A stretch of DNA of 64,000 bases, taken from the NCBI GenBank assembly GCA_025677835.1, contig JAIXMR010000056.1, positions 99,947 through 163,946 on the forward strand, given 5' to 3'. Shown one piece after another: positions 24,306 through 35,833 of the stretch; the stretch's first letter is position 1, and every line of letters begins with the position of its first letter. The notes below the pieces were generated by a model. The model ran no database searches. It saw only the letters and a program-made list of their open reading frames with translations, and was not told the DNA's origin. The position numbers and the translations under genes are program-made. Source of the stretch: Sporodiniella umbellata (lineage: Eukaryota > Mucoromycota > Mucoromycetes > Mucorales > Rhizopodaceae).

Positions 24306-27300
24306 ATGACAAATTTGGCCATGGGTACAACAACTACGTTATCGGCTAAGGCAGCTCGTCAATCGGTTGAACAGGTCTCGACAGATTTCAACACAGATCC
24401 CGCTCGAGGCTTGTCCTCAGCCGACATTCAAAGCTTAAGACTTTTGTATGGTACAAATGAGCTCGAAGCAGATGATGACGAGACCTTGTTTTCGAAATTT
24501 CTTGATTCCTTTAAAGATCCCCTCATTCTTTTGTTGCTTGGCTCAGCATGTATATCCGTTCTTATGGGCCAGTTCGACGACGCAATTAGTATCACTGTGG
24601 TAAGAGCTTCGCTTTTGAGCCACCAGATGTCAAAAAAGTACTAAACTTAACTTTTTTCGCGAGAATAGGCCATCATTATCGTTGTTACAGGTACAGAAAG
24701 CTACACGGAAAAAAAAAAAATCGACAAAACACAAGCTTAGTCTACAATTGTTTATTTTTTAACTGAAAAAAAAAAAGTTGCATTTGTTCAGGAATACCGT
24801 TCAGAGCAATCTTTAGAGGCTTTAAACAAACTTGTCCCTCACCACTGCCATTTAGTAAGGTACATCAAGCATAGCAATCACGTTTCTAGTAAAACTCATC
24901 TTTTGCATAGAGAGGGACAATTGTCAGATGTGCTAGCCAACGATTTGGTTCCAGGGGATGTTGTTCACTTCGGTGTAGGAGATAGAATTCCTGCAGACTG
25001 TAGGGTGACCAAAGTGAGTATCGTTTTTGATTGTTTATACACAAAATAACAACTCCCTTTTTTAAAAACCTTCCCCATTTTTAGTGTATTGGGCTGGAAG
25101 TTGATGAATCAAATTTGACAGGCGAGAACAAGCCAAGAAAGAAGATATCGGATGCTATAGCAACATCTAGCTTTGGCGAGTTGGCATTAAATGAGAGAGA
25201 GAATATCGTTTTCATGGGTACACTTGTGCGTCAAGGTAAAGATCTTTCAAGCATGTGCATGTATACTGAATCTTAGGCGTTAGGGCATGGAGAGGGTATT
25301 GTAGTCGCTACAGGAAAAACTACAGAGTTTGGGCATGTGTTTGAATTGATGCAAGAAGTTGAAATTCGAAAGACACCCTTGCAGATTAGTATGAATGATC
25401 TTGGAAAACAGCTATCTATGTTTTCTTTTGGTGTAATTGCCGTCATTGTTTTGATTGGCCTTATTCAAAAGCGTAGTGTGCTGGATATGTTTACAATCGG
25501 CGTCAGTTTGGCTGTTGCTGCAATTCCTGAGGGATTACCTATTGTAGTTACTGTCACCTTAGCTTTAGGTGTACTTCGTATGGCAAATAGAAAGGCAATT
25601 GTTAAACAGCTACCTTCTGTTGAAACGCTTGGGTCTGTTAACGTAGTATGCGCTGACAAGACTGGAACATTAACTGTTAACCAAATGACTGTAACTAAAG
25701 TGTTCACTTTGGAAGATCAAATCTCGTATGATTGTGAATACACAGCACCTACTAAAATGACGGATGCTTTGCGACAAACTTTGAAAATAGGTAGGCTTCC
25801 ATTTTTTAACCTTTTTCTTATTTATTTAACTCTACTTTTTTTTTCTTCGATAGGCAATTTGTGTAATAACTCTCAAATTGGAGAAGGAGGAAAAATATAT
25901 GGTCAGCCCACAGAAATGGCTTTGCTAGATGTAGTTATCCGCAGTGGTTTGACAGATGAGCGTGAGGTACATTAAAGCATAATATATATATATGTATATA
26001 TACCTTAACTTAGCATTTTAAAGCGTTACGAACGAATTTCTGAACAACCTTTCAGCTCTGATGTCAAGTACATGTCTGTTATTTGCCGCGAAAAGGAAAA
26101 CTCACAAGCAAAGAATCATATATACATAAAGGGGGCCACTGAGGTCTTACTAGAAAAATGTACAACATACTATTTATCAGACGGCACTCGACAGCCATTG
26201 ACTGCTGCACTTAAAAAAAGCGTAGAACAGCACGTAGCCGCTATGAGCTCACATGGGCTTCGTGTATTGAGTACAGGTTTTGGAGAAACGGAAAAAGACT
26301 TATGCTATACTGGATTTTTGGCTGTGCACGATCCGCCTCGCCCTGGTGTGGCTGACGCTATTCGTTTACTTGTTCAAGGTGGTGTTAAAGTGGTGATGAT
26401 TACAGGTGATTCTGAAGCCACAGCTATGTCTATTGCACGCCGTCTGGGTATTCCTACAAACTCAAGCAAAAATTGCTTAACTGGTCACGATATTGAACGT
26501 ATGACTGAACGACAATTACAAGAAGTAATTCATTCTGTTTCAGTCTTTGCCCGTACCACCCCCAAACACAAACTAGCCATTGTACGCGCATTTCAAGAAA
26601 CAGGGGCTGTAGTTGCAATGACGGGAGATGGTGTGAATGACGCTCCTGCACTTAAGATGGCTGATATAGGCATCTCTATGGGAAAGAGCGGAACAGACGT
26701 ATCTAAAGAGGCAGCTGATATGATTTTGGTGGACGATGATTTTTCAACTATACTACATGCAATTGAAGAAGGGAAGGCCATTTTTTACAATATTCAAAAC
26801 TTTTTGACCTTCCAACTCAGTACAAGTATATCTGCCTTATCATTGATTGCTATATCGACCTTATTCGGACTGAAAACACCTCTGAATCCAATGCAGATTC
26901 TTTGGATCAGTAAGGCACTTCAAATTTAATCTAAAAAAACTAAAACAAAATACATAGATATTATTATGGATGGACCACCTGCCCAGTCTTTAGGTGTTGA
27001 GCCTGTAGATCCAGAAATTATGAAAAAACCACCCAGAAGTCGAAACTCCAACATATTGACTAAACCTTTGATCACTCGTGTTTTATCAGCAGCACTTATT
27101 GTCACTATGGGAACCATGTTTGTATACGTATCGGAAATGTCAGATGGTATTGTGACAAACAAGGACGCTACTATGGTAAAAAAAAAAAAAATCTCAAAAT
27201 TTGTCCCAAAGAACACGAGTATTGACAGCAACATATAGACATTTACTACCTTTGTGTTCTTTGACATGTTTAATGCTTTGGCTTGTAGATCCGAAAAGCA

Positions 27301-27592
27301 ATCGATATTTACTGTAGGATTTTTCTCTAACAAAATGTTTAACATGGCTGTTGGAGGGTCTATTGTGGCACAAATGGCTGTTGTTTATATTCCCTTTTTG
27401 CAGGCTATTTTCCAAACAGAACCTTTGACACTGCATGAATTGACAAAGGTGGTTTTAGTAACAAGTACCGTATTTTGGGTGGATGAGTTGAAAAAGCTGT
27501 TCAGATCAAAGAGAATTGTACGCTCCGGCTCTCGTATCAACTACAGTTTAGTTCAATCAGAAGAAGTTGATAGGGCTATTGATCTTGTATAG
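24306..27592 (+). CDS. PMR1: P-type Ca2+/Mn2+-transporting ATPase, PMR1/SPCA type
   Basis: Ten exons: 24306..24599, 24669..24690, 24778..24859, 24911..25013, 25085..25235, 25284..25790, 25854..25966, 26024..26909, 26958..27175, 27239..27592, giving 909 residues, typical for secretory-pathway Ca-ATPases. Landmarks in order are [51 protein letters not shown] (M4 with its ion-site glutamate), [13 protein letters not shown] (phosphorylated Asp), [29 protein letters not shown] and [18 protein letters not shown] (M6). The enzyme pumps Ca and Mn into the Golgi. Exon 2 is only 22 nt, but both junctions restore the family motif. A second in-frame ATG at 24321 is possible. The 3' end faces the CBS-domain gene only 53 bp away. 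Confidence 0.96.
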
Positions 27593-27645
27593 ATAATAAA
27601 AATCTCGTTTGCTTCATTTTTTATTTTTCGTGTTTTTTATTGTGA

Positions 27646-28618
27646 TTAAAGATTAGAAAAAAAAGTACATATAATGTCGGTCAAAGTAATCACACCCTGA
27701 AGTTGATTTTGTGAATTTACCCACCAAAGCCTATTTGCTTTTCGTAGGGCAAATGCACTTAGTACCTGCGACAGCGTGAATTGGTCGTGGCAAGTTTTAG
27801 GTGACATTAGCTCGCCATGGCTTTCTTTGAGATACATAATGACCGGTTTTTTCAAACTAGACCATCTTTCTCTGTTCAATCCACGCAAATCGCTGGCACT
27901 CAATTCGGAGATAAATTCTCCAAAGTCATCTATTATTGGTAATGCACTTAATCGGCTGTCGCCACCAAGTTTCAGAAAAGCTTCAATTGCACTTGTCTTA
28001 TAGTTCCCTGTGGAAAGTATACCAGGTTTTTTGATGTCGGAAACCGACAAATCGAGTATTTTGGATCCCAAGCGATGGTTTTCCGACTGAAAATAATAAA
28101 TCAAATCTGTTTGTGACAGGAGTATATACGATTCTTGCTGCTTAACGAGTACACGATGTTCAGTAGTAAAAAGCTGAATTAGCTTTTTTATGGTATCTGT
28201 TGATCTGATTATATTTAAGCTTTCGTTTGAGGAGTTAGCCTCCTTCAGTGTTAGATTTAATACGTCTTCATGCATATTTTGCTCTTTAACCTATTTTTTA
28301 TAGTCAGCGGGATTTTCTCACGATTTGCCAACTCACCTGTGTACAGAGCAATCTAAGTAAATCTAAAGCGCTCACAATTTTGATATATTTTTTAGTATCA
28401 TTCAGCTGGTAGATAGGAATTGACCGAATGTCTTGAGCTAACAAAAGGTCTAGCGCTTCCTCCACTGTTGCTGTATCCGGTAAGTCTATCAATGTTCTTT
28501 GCTGTTCTGCTGGCTTCACTTTTTGAATCAAATCCTCTACCAATGTAGAATTTATAAAGTTTTGATAGCCGTTGAAAAAATCACCTTCAGAGCTACACAT
28601 ACTGTCTGCAACTGTCAT
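27646..28618 (-). CDS. Four-CBS-domain protein (AMPK-gamma/SNF4-like architecture)
   Basis: Two exons, complement(27646..28290, 28337..28618), 308 residues. The start is the ATG at 28618 (MTVADSM); the frame upstream is hydrophobic low-complexity and lies in the leader. Four CBS-type repeats can be traced: residues about 25-95 (TATVEEALDLLLAQDIRSIP), 100-165, 170-240 (TSAIEAFLKLGG, then RLSALPIIDDFGEFISELSA) and 245-308 (QVLSAFALRKANRLWWVN, GVITLTDII). Paired CBS domains bind adenine nucleotides. Length and four-repeat layout match the gamma subunit of SNF1/AMPK, but the protein is divergent and could instead be an Sds23-like or other CBS regulator, so no symbol is given. Confidence 0.75.
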
Positions 28619-28678
28619 AAGTAAAAATGAAAAAAAGAAAATGTAAAATGTGAGACAAAAGAAAACAGATAAGTAAAA

Positions 28679-28702
28679 AGGCAAAAAAAAAAAAAAAAAA
28701 AA
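28679..28702. repeat. Poly-A tract between the CBS and chitin-synthase genes
   Basis: A run of about 20 A residues near the putative promoter of the CBS gene; short spacer between two minus-strand genes. Confidence 0.6.
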
Positions 28703-28800
28703 GGCTTTAAAATGACGTTTTTTACTCTTTTTTTTATGATTTTTATATTACTGGGATTAAAATAAATAGTGGAGTAAGAACATATACGACTGAAACAGTT

Positions 28801-31774
28801 CTAAAACAAGTCCTTTGGGGTTTTCAAACGCATTTTGTTTGGCCCAACTCTATAGCCTTTGCGTTCTGCTTCCCAATCTTGCCAACTCTTCATAACTAAA
28901 CGCTTTGAATCAAATAAGCCTTCGCCATCGCCATGGCCTTGCTGTTTCTTTTCGCCTACTACCACACGAGTAGCCCCCCAAGAAAAGTCATCAAAGTGCC
29001 AGAAAGAATATAGAGGTAAAAGCATGTTCCATATCGGCAAAGCGCAAATATAAACTAAAAATGTGTTATTTTTCTGTTATAGAAGAGTTTTATGTTTCCT
29101 TTGTATTTACTAATAAGCCAGCAGATATATATCCATTTGAATGTGGTGACGGAAATTAGAAGAGCAGGTAAGAACAGAATTGCAATCAAAAGACCTAAAG
29201 ATTGCCATTGAGGGTCTGGCGATACTGCCGTTTGAACAATCAAGTAAATGGACATGACAACTGCAGCAGGTAAAACGAGAGTACCAATTAAATCTACAAA
29301 TACGGAAAACTGCATAGATAGGCAAGCAATACCGCAAAGATCAGACACTAAAACAAGCTCCATAAGATTATGAACTGTTGAGTTAATCCATCTTCGACGC
29401 TGAGACAAAAGAACACTTAGCTCGTCAGGTACAACTGTACGACAACGGGCCTGTGGTACAAACATCATCTGTCGCTTGGGAAATGTACGGAGCATAAGCG
29501 TGGACAAGAATCGGTCTTCACCTAGTAGCAGCAGATTCTTTTCGTGTAAAGTAGTGACGGTATTTTGATTGTATTCGAGAACAATATCTGGATTGCCTAA
29601 AATAGGAACCCATGCTCCATTCTTGGGTGCTTTTATCCGATACATACTAAAGCACCCAGGTAAACAAGTTACTATACCAAACAAGGATTCAAAAGCTTTA
29701 GCGTAATGGTGCGAAATATAGTACTCAAACACTTGGATTGCTGTTACCCAAGATGCGCGTTTGTTAGCAATTCGTGTTTCACCGCACAATCCCATAATTG
29801 TAATATCGTTTGCCATCGCGGCAATCATGTATGTTAGGGCGTCTGGTAAAACCTCTGTATCTGCATCCACCATTAGTACAGTCTCAAACTTATCTGGCGT
29901 AATGCCATTCATAAGCCATGTCGCTTTCCAAAAAATATCGTAGTCAAGTTCGCTTAGTCGGTCATTTAAGAGTACACGCTGAAAAAAGGTCATTAAAATC
30001 ACCTGCGAGTCGCGTTTGCCTCGGTTGCCCGCTTTGGGACCCGCTTGCTCCTCTTCAGTACCGCATTTTACAATAGTTATACAAGGGGTACCATTGTAGT
30101 AGCCAGCATACTATAGATTCTGTGTTATTTTCAAAAATTAAGAAAATGGCTTCATACCACTTTAGCCATATTGAGCTGCTTTTCTCCACTAGCTACTGCA
30201 AGGTAAGAGCAAGGCTTCGGATTGGCCATGGATGGGCTTAGGTCCATCATGTCAACTACAATCTCGGGAGTAGATTTCGTCTCGCCAGCGCCGGTAATCA
30301 ACCCATCAGCAATAACAAAAAATATTTTATGTTTGTTGGAGTACTTTGTATTAGATAAACTATCCATAGTTGTTCTTAATCCATCTTCGCCTTCAGAATA
30401 GCATGTTACCAACATGACTGTATAAAGTTCAGTACTGACTATGTCTGTCTGAACGTCCTTTCTACGATCACTGCGTTGAAATATACTTGAAGGAGTTTCT
30501 ATGATTGGTGGTGCAATATGATTTATAGGATCATCATTACCACCTTGAATTGATCTCCAAGCAAGCCAATTCGATCGGCCTCCAGGCTTAGTCAGCTGAC
30601 GGGCAATAACCCATTGAAACAAGAGAGCCATAGAATAGCGAATAATAATAATTGCTAAGATAGCTGCAAACATCAGATTCATTATTATACTATCTGCAAT
30701 ACATCCACCTAGCTCTCTTGTTGCGATTCCGGCGCTATAGCGAGCAATAAGACAAGAACGGGCATTTTTTCCCTGCTCTGTGTAAAGAAGAGCGTATGTC
30801 ATGTCATTGCCTATGGCATTATGAACGGTACGATCTACAAAAGCGCCAAATATATTTGTATATGAGGTCAAATCAAGAATAACGCCACCAAGCATTGAAA
30901 ATTTTTTGTCCCGGATATCTTCCCACTCAAAGCTAACATAATGCGAACTGGAGGCGTAAGACTGAAGTGCCTTCAAAGGGATACATGAGCCGTTTTTTGA
31001 AACTAGTTGTTGACCTTAAATAGATTTATTTAACAGTGTTTTTTTAGAAGAAAAAAACCAAGAAAAGAATTAATTACCTTGAGCGTTTGTTACAATACAT
31101 GCAGGGAGTGTGGGGTCTCGCGATCCTTGATGATAGGCCTTACAGGCTCCGTTTATGTCACCGTTAAAAATTCTGCCAATCTCTGCTCCTCGGAATCCTG
31201 CTGTCATGTTGACACCTTGCGTTTGCATGAACTTCTGCATAACTGAAAAAGGATACAGCTTACCAAACACCGACACATCATCTCTTTTCACTTTTTGTTT
31301 TATACCGTCTACGGTCTCTGAGTAAGGATATCCAGCAGATTGTTCAGGACAAATGTTTACATGAAGTCCATAAATAATATAAGCTAGTGCCCCACACATA
31401 AAAGCAATCACATAGCATAAAGCCACCTAAAAAATTTCAGCATTTACAAATAAGTACACATCAGTATATTCAGTTACCTTTTCTCTCCAAGCCTGTTGCA
31501 TGTTCCTATTTGTTTTACCGCAACATTTACGTAAAACAATAGATGGGGCACAACAGGTAAGTAAAAAAGCAATCCATGCCCACCAGTTTGTTAAAACTTT
31601 GGGTTCCTTTCTTCTCTCTTCAATTTTTTCCTCTGGTACTGTTTCATATTGTTTTCTTCTTTCCAGTTGAAACTGCAGACGATTTGGCATTTCTTGAGAC
31701 TGTATCATAGCAGCTCTGCGCCGCTGACGTTCCGGTCTTGATAACGATTTAGATCGTCTTATACTAGAGTTCAT
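28801..31774 (-). CDS. Chitin synthase, class IV (Chs3)-type
   Basis: Five exons, complement(28801..29054, 29111..30110, 30158..31014, 31078..31426, 31478..31774), 918 residues, somewhat shorter than many class IV enzymes. Order: basic N-terminus, two membrane segments ([36 protein letters not shown]), and a luminal/cytosolic region with a cytochrome b5-like stretch. A further membrane pair near residue 330 precedes the glycosyltransferase-2 core. Catalytic landmarks are [19 protein letters not shown] (DxD), [19 protein letters not shown] (EDR) and [10 protein letters not shown] (QRRRW). C-terminal membrane helices follow, ending [17 protein letters not shown]. It polymerises UDP-GlcNAc into chitin at the plasma membrane. 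There is no myosin motor, which argues against class V/VII. Confidence 0.95.
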
Positions 31775-33059
31775 TTAGATAATGCCAGTTTTTCCCTTTT
31801 TTTCCTTGGTAGGTGAAAAAAATGAAATAAAGAGAGAAACAGAGAAAAAAGATGGTGAAGACTTTTATAAGTTATGTCTCAGTAACTTCGCTGTCACCTT
31901 GAACTAGCCATTTTTTAGAGGGTATGTGCCTAATGGATAGAATTTTTATTGGATAAAAGAAAACTCTGCTTGAAAAATTGTCGGTATATAAAGTACCAGT
32001 TATCGGCTGTTACCAATAGTATTCACAATACCCATCTACACTACTAGTTTATTGTTAAAAACTGCTGTTTTCATTGGATTTTTTTTTTTTTTGGAAAAAT
32101 ACCTAAAGAAAGTTTGTCTAGTGTTTCATAATAGCCTATATCGTGATAGCATAGTGAACCGGAAGACTACCGGATAGAGATTCCGACAGTGAACAGCTCA
32201 ACCAGTTTTCGCTATAAACAAACAAAAGAGAAAAAAACTGAGCAATTTGAAAAGTATTTATAAAATTTCCTTACTCAGTTAATTGGAGATTTTTGCAGAG
32301 CCTTTCTTGCCAGTCTAAATGCCTTTTTCTTTTCAGATATCTGGTTTTTCTTTACACTGAAGTCTACAAAATCCCCCTTGACTCCATAGTAACCTATTGC
32401 TGGGTCTCTCAAAAAAGGATTTAGCAATCTAACAGCTAATAAATAGCTTTACAACCATTTTATGGTGAGACAATGACGTTTTTTGAGCAGACAAGAGCAC
32501 AAAAAACGGAAAACTTTTTGTGATGGCGCTCGGTAGTAAAGGAATACGTTGATCATCGAAAAATTTCCATGGCTACGCATACATAGCATTAAAACAAAAA
32601 ACAAAAAACAAAAAAACAAAAAAAACTGAAATAGAAGTAGATGAAAAAATTTACAAAAGCTTAGCTTTTAGTTTTGAGTTCATAACCAACAAGGAAGGAA
32701 AACTTGACAATATTCAAACAGCATCTAAAATAAGGTCACATTCACAGCTCCTTCCAAAACTAATGTTGTTGCTAATTTACTGCTATTGTCTATAATATTT
32801 AAATCCAGGCGCATTGACTTTTGTGCCAATTTATATTAGATGATGCAAAAGGTTCAGTTTAAAATTATCACACTTTTTCCAATAAAAAGCCCTAGATGGT
32901 GCCAGTAACGTTACGAGGGTAAAGGATATTGTATTGGGCAGCATGGATTAATAGTGCTTTGAGTTTGAAAAGTAGACTTTATTTGAAATTTTATCAGTTG
33001 AGTAAGGTCTTAGCTTCGGTTCTATCGAGAATCCTTTCTATGGGGGGAGGTTGGCCTCT
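31775..33059. other. Intergenic region with one small minus-strand open frame
   Basis: Mostly AT-rich and without recognisable genes. The exception is a 57-codon minus-strand frame (32275-32448), listed separately. An ACAAAAA-type repeat lies near 32590-32620. Confidence 0.5.
32275..32448 (-). other. Small uncharacterised open frame (possible exon or relic)
   Basis: On the minus strand a frame of 57 codons reads with protein-like composition (blocks NPFLRDPAIGYYGVKGDFVD and KKKAFRLARKALQ) and ends in TGA at 32275. It has no ATG, so it would need an upstream exon, or it is a remnant. I do not recognise the family. The balanced composition contrasts with the surrounding low-complexity DNA. Confidence 0.3.
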
Positions 33060-33700
33060 TTACTGACATGTGCCGCTGAGAGCTTTTTTTGGAATCATAG
33101 TGTAATTTTTCTTTTTTAGCTTTTGTATCATAAAAAGGGCTCTCCTGCCCGTCCGTCGACAATCTATTTGAGTATTTGTTTTTATACCCCCAAATTCCCG
33201 AGGTTTGGCAAATGCTTTAAAGCCCCCCTGTCTGTCTCTTGTATCTTTATAAGAACTTTTTTCTTGCCACTTGGTATCTTTTGGGCTGCTTGGAAAACCT
33301 TTCTTGAGCCCCTCATGTCCATGTGACTTTTCCTGTGCCCTAAAGGCCTCTTGTCTTTCTCCCATTGCCTTGTATCTATTTCTTTCTTGTCTCTCAGCAG
33401 CTTCTGGAGTAGGTTTGTAATTCGATTTTAAAATACGGCGAACAGCTTCAACAGACAGCTTGTACTCTTTGGATATTGTCAAAGCGTTGTAAACGTCGGG
33501 TTGCTATAGTAATGTTATAGCGACATTCCAACATTATATGAATTATGTTTTACACTGGATGCTAAAGTACGAATCTTTTCCATAGTCTCTCTTGATACTC
33601 TCTTTATGGGCTGCCATTGTGTTATAGTATTTTTCGTAGGTACATTGTTAGTTGTCAATGTTCTGACAGATCTTGCTAAAGGGATTAAAAATTTGTTCAT
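33060..33700 (-). CDS. RRG9: RRG9/neugrin-like mitochondrial protein
   Basis: Two exons, complement(33060..33503, 33554..33700), 196 residues. The ATG at 33700 opens a mitochondrial-type presequence (MNKFLIPLARSVRTLTTNN). The core across the intron reads ITQWQPIKRVSRETMEKIRT, then PDVYNALTISKEYKLSVEAV and RRILKSNYKPT. This is the neugrin/Rrg9 pattern: a basic W.P...LSR..ME.IR block, then a helix-turn-helix-like segment ending in RRILKS.W.P. Family members are needed for mitochondrial genome expression and respiratory growth. The C-terminal 100 residues are charged and low complexity. Confidence 0.82.
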
Positions 33701-34904
33701 TAGAAAACTCAAAAAAAGAAGTCCATTTTTTTTTTAAAAAAAAATAAAAAACCTATTGGCATATAGCAATCTGTTTTCAGCCCTAGTGTTTTTGCTCGCT
33801 GTAGGCCACGATTTGCTATCTGTTTGTATGTGTACAAAAATGCTTAAAAAAAAGACATCCGAAACACAGAGCTTTGCTCTCGGTATCGATTTTGTAAACA
33901 AATTTTATGCTTAAGGGCTCTGTTGTTTAAAACGTAAGCAATGTAATATTGACAAGCTGCGAGGTTGTTACAAATTAGAGATATAAGAAAAAGTACACTT
34001 TTACAAGCAGTATTTATAAATTCAGTTGTCTTCCAAGACAAAAAAAGTGCTATAAAACTACTTTTTTTTTTTTTTTTTACATTTCTAGTAATTTGATAAG
34101 TGTCTCTGCTTTATAAAGGTTTAATAATAACCACTGTTCATAAAACAGTTTGCACACTTTTTTTATAGGCCATCAAATAAAAATTACTATTGTATTGCTC
34201 TGAGTTTCAATTAAATTCGCAATTGTTAGAAGGAAAAACTACAAGATGTTTGATATGAGCATCTTGGCTTTCTTGGTACTAAATATCTCTATATTTATAA
34301 GACATGACTGTATTCTAGGATTAAGCCAACTTGAAAGTATGTCGTGGAGGTTATATAGTCATTGATTAGTAGACAAACTATTCAAAATCAGCGTAAATGT
34401 AGAGTTGAGGCGAATGCGACAACTCTAAGTTATTGCCTCACCTCACTGCTAAATATAGATTTCTGCTATGCTATCATGCTTTACTTTTTAAAAACGAAAA
34501 ACCTAGAGTAATCACATCCATTTAGTTGATAGCGTAAGAACAAAATAGAGATATTTAATAAACACAAAGAACTATAAAAGGTAGCAAGAGTACCTAAAAC
34601 TTTTTTTAAAAAAAATTATAAAGAAAAAAATATGTAAAGTAAAAGCTATTTAGTATATATAAATGAGTGAAAATAAATATGGCGTAAGATTGTATCTATA
34701 TCGATCTATAAATATATGTACTTGGAAGGGATAGAGCGTATTACAAGTTGTTGCTGTTGTTTCTTTTTCTTTTTACATGACAATAAAGAAAGATGGGCTT
34801 GTGTATACAAAGAGAGTGATTTTTTTAGCATAAAGGAAAAGGACATACAGTAATTTGTTTTTCATAAGGTGATGTAAATCAAAAGAGCGAGAGATGTTTA
34901 CTGC
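33701..34904. other. Intergenic region, no gene recognised
   Basis: AT-rich, with a T10A9 block at about 33726-33744 and a poly-T run at about 34062-34079. It holds the RRG9 promoter on its left and the 3' UTR of the Ser/Pro-rich gene on its right. Confidence 0.5.
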
Positions 34905-35833
34905 TTAAGTCGATTTATGGCTGTTCTTTTTTGTTGTCTTTCGACGACGATGTTTCAGGTCAAGAAAAAGAACTCCTGTTGTTGGATTTGTGTTGGGAGG
35001 AGGTATAGGTTCTGGTACTGATTTAGATTTAGGTGACGCAGATCTCTTCAATTTAGCACGAAGTGCTTCCATAACTTTTTCATGGCTAAGAGGTTTTTGG
35101 GGAGGTGGAGAGGATTTTGGTTGTTCCATATCTAATTCCATTATACTTTCATAAGACAATACGCGAGTGACAGAAGACTTTGACTTTTTATATGCTGGTT
35201 TCGAAGTAGTAACAGCAGTAGGAAAGAAGGGAAGCTCTGGAGATGAATGGGGAATAGGTGTATAAAAATCAGTCGAAGGTGAAGGGGCAGGGATGAAATC
35301 AAGGGAAGGTGAAGATGCGATGCTTGAGTTTTCTAAAATTGAATATTGAAACTCTGGGGTGAGTAAGGAAGGTGCTTCAGGTGGAAACGAAGGAATGTCA
35401 GTGTTTTGTTCCGAAAATGAATCAAAGTATTGTTGCATGCTGTCTAGTAGCCAAGTAAAAACAGTTAGCTTATGTAACGAATTACGGTAGTTTTTTTTTT
35501 ATTAAAAAACATACTGTTGGTGTTATGATAATACGAGTTATTTAATTGGTATTCGAGGAACTTGTCTGGTAAATTACTTTCCTCTAGTTGATTTATTTCA
35601 TCTGGAATTTTCTGCTATTTAAAGTAAGTAAAACGTTTATTCACGTCCATACATTTTGAGCTATACACTACCTTATTATCCAGACTATCTTCAAAGGTGA
35701 TGTGCTCCGATAAACCGGAACCTGTACAGTAAGTGGAAAAGTCGTTGTCGGCCGGCGTGGAATCAAGGGACATGGATTGTACAGTGTGATGTGGAGGGAT
35801 TGGGTCATTCCATTGATTTTGCTGGAAAGACAT
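34905..35833 (-). CDS. Ser/Pro-rich protein of unknown function
   Basis: Three exons, complement(34905..35443, 35515..35614, 35672..35833), 266 residues. The protein is largely disordered: acidic/polar N-terminus (MSFQQNQWNDPIPPHH), a Ser/Pro-rich middle (PSPSTDFYTPIPHSSPELPF), a short helical block LSHEKVMEALRAKLKRS, then a basic tail (LKHRRRKTTKKNSHKS). The helix plus basic tail look conserved and could bind a partner or nucleic acid, but I recognise no domain. Splice sites are consensus (gtagtg, gtatgt donors). The long AT-rich stretch upstream suggests a large promoter region, as for regulated genes. Confidence 0.6.

Noticed and set aside
26454..26781. Minus-strand frames opposite PMR1
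   Set aside because: Antisense shadows of the conserved ATPase exon.
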